Of a DNA stretch of 64,000 bases, positions 57,622 to 64,000 are shown in pieces. Within the stretch, counting starts at the first letter, position 1. The number at the start of each line of letters is the position of its first letter. The notes below the pieces were generated by a model. It saw only the letters and a list, made by a program, of their open reading frames with translations, did not search any database and was not told where the DNA came from. The stretch is taken from positions 64,001-128,000 of the forward strand of contig JAJEKV010000554.1 of the NCBI GenBank assembly GCA_021234155.1. Reading direction: 5' to 3'. A program made the position numbers and the translations under genes. The DNA comes from Isoetes taiwanensis (taxonomy: Eukaryota; Streptophyta; Lycopodiopsida; Isoetales; Isoetaceae).

Positions 57622-60054
57622 GTTTAAGCATTTTCCCAATGCATTTTACTAAACCCCAATGGCTCCACATTGCATGTATCATAAAATTGTACAAGGAAAT
57701 CTACTTTGCGAGGACAACCCATATTCACTTTGATAAGATTCGAGTTGTCCATCTAGGTTGTAATTAATGGTTGTAGTTTGTGGAACTGCGCGCGCCTTTT
57801 TATCAGCGCATTCTAAGGATTTTTGGGTGTGCAAGCTTGTCAAATTGTTCCAAATAAATCCTCTTGACCTTTGAATCAATAGTGCTACTTATTCCTTTTA
57901 ACGTTTTGTGTATACTCCCACCCCATTTAACATTTCGTTTAGTTGCCATTGCTTGCGTTTTCAAGGCCTTGATATTCCAGTTGGACTTTAGAGTCCCTTT
58001 TTTTTTATTTTGTGTTGATTAGTAGGCTTGCGGTTCCTGTCCGGTTTAAGTACTTGCAATGACAAGTGATTGGTTCTAGCCAATTGGTAAGAAGTAGGTA
58101 TATCTATAGTTTGATTATCACAAGTGTCTTATAATATTTGCCCTTGTTCCTTTTTATTAGTTTATTAAGATGTAACTCTTATCTTTCGTAGTAAATTTAT
58201 CACTCATCTTCATATTTTAGTTGGTTTGGGATTTGGTAAGTCTGTGTTTAGTGTCCTTATTATTCTATTAGCGCTTATATCAGTCTTGCATTTGTGTTTA
58301 CGTGCTAGTTTAATTTTTGAGATTTGATTAGGCATTATAATTAATGGACATGGGCATGTTTGGTTAGTGGTATGGACGTTCAGTTATGTCTTAGGTTTAT
58401 TACTTGTTCCTTTGTTGATCCTCTGCTTAGGTTGTTGATCCTTGAATTTTATCTTTTATTGGTTAGAGATTTTAATTTGTCAAGACGTGGAGATGACGCT
58501 TGTCTAGTGGAGATTGGCCCTTGCTTTATTTCATACTTGGTTTAGAGATTCACTTTGATCTCTTGTCCCTTCCGTTGCTCAGAGTATAATGGGCTTCAAA
58601 TTTTGCAATCATACTCGCTTTTGAAATCCAATGTGGCTACCTATAATTATGCCCTCTCGGAAGTTGAGCAATTTGTTTCTTTTTCGTATAGTTGATTCTC
58701 ATATTATTGTTGAGTTAATTTGTTAGTGCACTTCTTTTTAGTCTTTTCAACTAACTCTCCCTATTTGTTTTGTGTCGATCGTTACATGCTTGGTAAAAGT
58801 ATAAGAGGCGCCTTCAGTTGATATTAGGTTGTCCAACATTGGGAGGCATTGCATTTTGTAGTGCCTCGTTGGAGGGTCTCTTTACGTGAGTTGGTGCTTT
58901 GTCTATTTGGGCACTCTGACTAGTAGTTTCCCAGGTTGGATAATGGTTTCTCTGGTCTAGGTTCATTTAGCTAGCATGTTATTATAGATCTTGCAATTTT
59001 GTACCTGTCAATTTTGAGTTGTGTCCATGTGCTCTCATGGGGGCTTTGAAGGCCAGTTGACCTTGGTTGACCCTTGTGCCAGTCTCAAGCCTTGCCTCTG
59101 CCTTTATATTAATCACATGCCTTCATCCTTTTGTAGTGTTGTGTACACGTCATATCATTTTATGGTGCATATTAGCCTTGTCCTTTCTTTGAATTGAGTA
59201 GGTTTGGGTATTTCGCAGGAGTGTATAACTTGATTCTCTCATTCCTTGGCCACTTCTTCCCTTCATTTTTTACTAGCCTTGCATGCTTTAATGTGTGCAC
59301 AAATTGTTGGGGGTTTTAGGATGCGTGCTTGTTTAAGCTTTCGCCTTCAACATGTTGTTTTCGTTTTCCCTCTCAAACTAATTCCTTGTAGATGCATAGC
59401 TCAGTTTTGTAGATTTTCATCTGCGTGGTGTTTTGAGTATGCTTTGAGTTGCATTGATCTAGTTTCTATGTTGGTGTTGTGTATTACGTATCTTTGTAGT
59501 CTTAGGCGCGATGGGTTTGGAGCTTTGCTGCTCTTATTCAAGTGGTATTATACTTGTAGTTTTGTGCTCTTGACATGTCTTACATGTCTTCTTTTACACG
59601 TGCTCTCTTGCAGTTGGAGGTTGTATGTTAATTCCATTTGGCGGTTTTAGCACTTAGTTTCATCTATCTTTTAGTGTTCCTTTAGTGCTATTAGTTGTTT
59701 GGACCTGCTTTGTGTATTCCTCTCAATGTCTTGCTGCTTTTTCTCCTGCTCCTCTTGCAGCTAAGGGTGGCATCGAATCCTTATGTTATCTTGCATACAC
59801 TCTTTAGTTATTTTTGTCTTTATTTCATCTTGAATGATTATTGATTCCCCTTGGTTCATCCCTCTTGCTTGGATCTGGTTTTTAGACTTCGTTCAACTTT
59901 AAGAGTTTAGAAATGAGATCTGTGCTCGTTTCTCTTCCCTTATCTACGTTGTTAAAGTTGCACTGGGCATGTTGGTTGCTACCTAGCTTTCTAGATGCAA
60001 GGATGTGGTCACTGTCTGGTAGTTCCTTTTGCCTTTTTACTGCCTCTTTTTTCA

Positions 60055-60094
60055 GCATGGTTGGTTTATGTTGGAGTTCAACTAGGCTCTAGAA
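60055..60094. repeat. 40-bp direct repeat, left copy
   Basis: GCATGGTTGGTTTATG, then TTGGAGTTCAACTAGGCTCT and AGAA. The other copy at 61013-61052 differs at two bases. Confidence 0.9.
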
Positions 60095-60252
60095 GTATGA
60101 TTTATCTGCGTTTCGAGATAAGCAGATAAATCCGCTTCTTGAGGCTAGTTGACGTGTCCCCTCTAAAGTGTCCCTTCTAGAGTATTCAAGTCTGTTTTTC
60201 CCCCTTTTGTCTCTATCAGCCGTTCTCGAGCCTCTCCTCATTAGGTCACTTG
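60093..60252. repeat. 160-bp dispersed repeat, copy 2
   Basis: Same sequence as 54476-54635 with about six differences, in the same orientation. Its first bases overlap the end of the 40-bp repeat. Confidence 0.9.
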
Positions 60253-61012
60253 CCCCCCCTTCCACCCCCTTGTGCCTTTGGGCTCCTAAGGATTCTTAGA
60301 TAGTTCCTTGTTTGGTCATTTGTTTTCCACTCTCACTTCTCTGTTCTTGCTAGGAAGTACCTCCTAGTATTCTTGTGTTCTTGCTAATCTTGAGCCCTCG
60401 TGCAGTAACTTATGGTCCTTCTGCCAAGTATTGATATTGCAATGATTCTTTTCATGATTGGTGGTTTTTTTCTGGGATGCCAACGAGAGGGTGGCTCTCA
60501 TGCCAGGCAGTAGGCAGAGGTGTGGATTTTTGTGGTGGCATTCGCAACATGAGTGGTGCCCTCATGCTAGAAACTTGGTGATCTTCGTGCCTGGGTTAGG
60601 GGCCTCGTGCCTAGTGGATGTTGCATTTGGTGGTTTTGCAGGTTACAGGTCAAGTTTGATCGGCATGGATGCGCTTATCCTCATGAATGTTTGGCTTGGT
60701 GATGGATTGGACTTGTAGGCACAAGGCACCTCATGGCATTGCATTGTTGCTAGATGGAGTGGCTGTCTGTCTGAGTCTAATGAACTCTTATTCTGTTAGA
60801 GTCGTTGTTTTGCAGACGACGGAGTGAAGGCTTAAAGATCTTCATCACCACCCTATAGTCCATTATATGACTTTGTCTCATGGTATTTGATTATTCTTGT
60901 ATGCTCTAAAGGCCGGTCGGCATGAGGGACTTTATTCGAAGTGTTTAAAAATCATGTTGTACATTTTTATTTGAAAGTAAAAAGGAGGGCTCCTATGGCT
61001 CATTCATTCATT
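60253..61012. other. unassigned segment between two 40-bp direct repeats
   Basis: Contains an 86-codon frame (60458-60718) with no domain and a homopolymer C patch at 60254-60260. Its relation to the 160-bp repeat suggests a mobile or duplicated segment. Confidence 0.4.
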
Positions 61013-61052
61013 GCATGTTTGGTTTGTGTTGGAGTTCAACTAGGCTCTAGAA
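61013..61052. repeat. 40-bp direct repeat, right copy
   Basis: See the left copy at 60055-60094. Confidence 0.9.
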
Positions 61053-61069
61053 TTATTCATGTCCAGACT

Positions 61070-61290
61070 TGTTATGTTATCAGATCATGTTAATATCAGT
61101 TCATGTTATACCATTTTTGAAAATCAATGTGCAAATCTTTTTTAGTTGCTGGATATTATACGCGTTCAGTTATGTTTTCAGTTCATGTTAATATCAGTTA
61201 ATGTTAATATCAGTTCAGGTTATTATGTTTTCAGTTCATGTTAATATCAGTTCAGGTTATGGAACTTCTATTATCAGTTATGTGATATCA
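61070..61290. repeat. short tandem repeats, TCAGTTCATGTTAATA type
   Basis: Variants of TCAGTTCATGTTAATA and TCAGTTCAGGTTAT recur about eight times. Confidence 0.8.
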
Positions 61291-61388
61291 GTATATGTAC
61301 CAAAATAAGCTACCTTTTTAAATGAAATATACACATGATCTACAATTCTTCTTTTAACACATGTCTCATAAGTTGTCTTCACCAAACT

Positions 61389-63435
61389 TCAAGAGCAATA
61401 TCTACTACCAACTCTTTGCCTCTTCTGCCTCCATGCTAACAAGCCTTGGCTAGCAGCAGAACTTTTCCAAGCCTCTCCTTTTCTTTTCTTTGAGGCCTCA
61501 GCCAATGCCTTATGCAACTGTGGAGCAGCCCATCTCGCTACATTCTCTTCACGAGAAATTACTCTCATGTAGAACCATTGTGCCATCTGTATGAGTGGAT
61601 TTGACAAAGAATATGGCCCTCCACGCTGAGTCTTCTGGTTATATGCAACCTTGGCCTGCTTGTGGGACTTCTCCATACCTTGTGTATTCCAAATTGATAA
61701 GCTTCCATACTTCTGAGCAAACCAAGGCCCATGAGCATATATGATGTGGATGTAATGAGTGACCTCTGTCTCACCCCAATGCTTGTATGTATGCATGTGT
61801 AAACTCCCTGACCACCACCCTAAACCTAGCTATTTCAGCCTCAATTAAATATGTCTTTTGTAAAAGGGTGTTTAAATTTGGCAGTGCATTCCATGCAGCC
61901 ACTTTTCTCACAGTACCATTCACGCCATCTATTCTATCCCTTTCAGCCTCCACTAATTTCAATCCAAATTCATAAACACCATCCTTAGCATTCTCAGGCC
62001 TGCTCAAGAAATGCCTAGCTCTAATCTAACTCCACCAATGGATACCTTGGCTGGGACTGAGGCAGCTTTTCCATTACACGACTTCTTATGGTCTTGTTCC
62101 AGTTTGACACATCCACCATGCAAGCCTGCATCGGACAATACCTTTTCAACCCACTCAATGCCTTCTTCCCTCTCCTTCTCCCCTCGGATGTTCCATACAA
62201 AGCACTCCGAGTGATGTATCATCTTCTCCACAATCCTGACAAGTGCACGAAGAGTGCAAATGTGCACTCTTTCTAGTGGTATTGTGAGTATTGGATCAAA
62301 GATGCCATCTTTCAAGTGACGATCAAGAGGCATGTTCTGATCATATTCAAGAGTGCTCTTGGACTCCTCCTCCTCCTCCTCCTCCAATGTGTAGCAGCAA
62401 TAAATACAATTTCTTGTGGTCTTGGCACCTGAAGAACTTATGTTTATACATAGCCTTTTCTGTCTTCAGGTCACATGCCAAATGGAAATTAACAATAAAG
62501 GAACCATGGCCTGCAACACTCAATTTCTCACCATTGCCATACATACCTAGCAGCCTTGGGATGTCTGTCTGGTCAAAAACCCATTTCAAAACGATATAGT
62601 TCTCTTTCTGAATCTGGAACATGCCCAATCACCAAGTATGGTCTTCTTATTGCACAGAAAACCAATCTGGATCCCTAGTTTCCTTCTTCTTCTTCCTTTC
62701 TTCATCATAATTGCTTGTGAATGCTCTGTTCATCAGAGTTAAGGATACTCTCTCGTACTTTGTTCTGTGTGACATCTCCATCTCATCCAGCTTCAAGCAA
62801 ATTTCGGGTTGCCCATTCACCTCTGCTTCCTGTATGTTATAATAAACAACCATGAAATTTAAAATCTTATCCAATTCAAACCACACGTTATTTTTCGCAT
62901 GCAATCCAAGAATATCTCTGTCTTTACTTCTTGAGCCTTTTTTGGGATCTTTTCTAGTTTTTTTGGCGCCCTTACCATTCCCAACTATAACTGAAGCTGC
63001 AACAGGAAAACCACATTCCAGAGAATGCATGCTTCCTAATATTTCACTTACTGAAATGTTTTTCCTCCTTTTGATTAGCTCTAAGCTGTAGGGTCTAGGG
63101 ATGACAAATTTCTTTGTGCTGAATGACTTCAAAACATCATAAAATGACTTGAACAGCAACTTATAGCACTGCCTACTGATCCCAGCAGTATCACAAACCT
63201 CTTGGACTTTGGATGCATCAATTTTAGAGTATATCTCGCCAACCACATGTTCAAGCACTCTTTTCCTAAGGCCAATGTTTGAAGGGTCATCAAGCAAGGA
63301 AATTATCTCATCATTGTTAGCAATTGTTTTAACAATCTGTCCTACATTTTTCTTGACAACTTTTGGTCATTGTGTGGTCTCTTTGTGTTTAATACATTCT
63401 TCATTGCATAAATTTTTCTCTTGGCAGCACTGAAA
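61389..63435 (-). pseudogene. unrecognised multi-frame coding region, probably transposon-related
   Basis: Minus-strand frames follow each other with few gaps. Near 62700-63297: LLFKSFYDVLKSFSTKKFVI, KGSRSKDRDILGLHAKNNVW, KLDEMEMSHRTKYERVSLTL. After two in-frame stops (near 62620-62647): YIVLKWVFDQTDIPRLLGMY and IVNFHLACDLKTEKAMYKHK. After a frame change at a GGA run: PLERVHICTLRALVRIVEKM. Then DGVYEFGLKLVEAERDRIDG, and last VTHYIHIIYAHGPWFAQKYG with SLSIWNTQGMEKSHKQAK. In order they would total about 690 residues. The pattern of a tyrosine/histidine-rich YxHxxxxHxP..xxxGSLS...QG.E..H segment is one I associate with putative DDE transposase-derived proteins, but this is a weak recollection and not a proof. 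Stops and at least three frame shifts make it a pseudogene. Confidence 0.55.
62368..62388. repeat. (TCC)n microsatellite inside the coding region
   Basis: Seven TCC units encode Glu or Gly runs depending on frame. The coding frame changes here, so a length change of the repeat may have caused the shift. Confidence 0.85.
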
Positions 63436-64000
63436 GGATTTAGTCATATAATAATGCTTGAATAACCTTATGGTTAACTATCTATCAGCATGATGTAAGA
63501 CATAGATTATGATCATATGATCATTAGCAGGAATGCATAGATGGAGTCAAATTATCAGAGTTGCTTAAGTTCCACAATATGCTACGGTGAACTATAATTA
63601 AAGGTTATAGTGATATGGTTTAAAGGCAATGGTCTATAGGTTATCATATGATTCGAAGCCAATGGTCACACATAGAAAGTATTATCGGTCGAGTAGCAGA
63701 AGAACTCATCAAGGCACCATAGATAGAAAGGCGAAGTTCATTGGAGCCGGATCCAAAAGGTTGGTTGCCGACCATGAAGAATATAAAATAAGGAGTTAAC
63801 TATTTGTAAAGACAGGTCTTTGGAGTAGTCGGATTCATAATACAGATGAATGCCTGGGCTTTAGAACTTTAGTCTGTTGTAATATTGATATTATGGTATT
63901 TGCCACAATGTATAGTTGTTTGATATATTCAAGTTAAATAAGTTCGTGAATATAAGGTTCTAGTTGAGTTAACTGTTTGCTCAAATTGTATTATCTTCTC
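63436..64000. other. no recognised gene at the right end
   Basis: AT-rich. A 16-bp perfect palindrome ATGATCATATGATCAT lies at 63509-63524. Nothing else of note. Confidence 0.5.

Larger units (their letters stand above)
55820..60054. other. long T-rich region, no recognised gene
   Basis: No frame with a domain. The frames at 57099-57483 and 59246-59650 are Cys/Leu/Phe-rich translations of T-rich sequence. It includes several local tandem repeats listed separately. Confidence 0.5.

Noticed and set aside
60458-60718. 86-codon ORF
   Set aside because: No domain, no promoter or splice signal, and a composition that fits chance.

Overview
The window is nuclear DNA of a land plant. It holds one intact plant-specific class III peroxidase gene with four exons, many plant Ty3/gypsy elements with chromodomains, L1-type LINE pieces and a hAT transposon. 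No organelle or bacterial genes were seen. The clade cannot be fixed from sequence alone; a seed-free plant is possible, but that is a guess.

Most of the first 44 kb is a nest of transposable elements. At 1-2400 lie a SINE-like repeat with a (CTAT)n tail and the 3' end of a chromovirus with the start of its 3' LTR. An antisense L1 LINE (2419 to about 5290, perhaps 5537) is inserted there. Next is a rearranged gypsy element: a reversed LTR (5538-8402, itself split by a poly(A)-tailed insertion at 6593-7740), a plus-strand pol region (8403-12198), a polypurine tract and a correctly oriented LTR (12211-13858). From 14514 to 44051 there is one minus-strand chromovirus with matching LTRs, primer binding site, polypurine tract and a near-perfect target duplication. 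It is interrupted twice. A hAT transposon (16850-21669, perfect 8-bp target duplication) sits near its 3' end. A second element of the same LTR family, in the opposite orientation (25811-37571), sits inside its gag. Removing both insertions leaves about 12.9 kb, close to the 11.8 kb of the inner element.

The right third is poorer in recognisable elements. The peroxidase gene (47263-48755, minus) encodes a secreted 331-residue enzyme with all catalytic residues. Further right are tandem-repeat patches (52010-52520, 53401-53707), a promoter-like cluster with a short ORF (53912-54314), a 575-bp MITE with the same ends as the hAT element (55237-55811), a long T-rich non-coding region with a 160-bp repeat at both ends, and an eroded minus-strand coding region of an unrecognised, probably transposon-related family (61389-63435).

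The best leads are: the hAT element with its matching MITE; the reversed-LTR gypsy structure whose breakpoint is exactly an LTR end; palindromic hairpins repeated in the leader of the chromovirus; LTR differences that fall almost only at C/G-rich sites; and the unrecognised multi-frame family at the right end.
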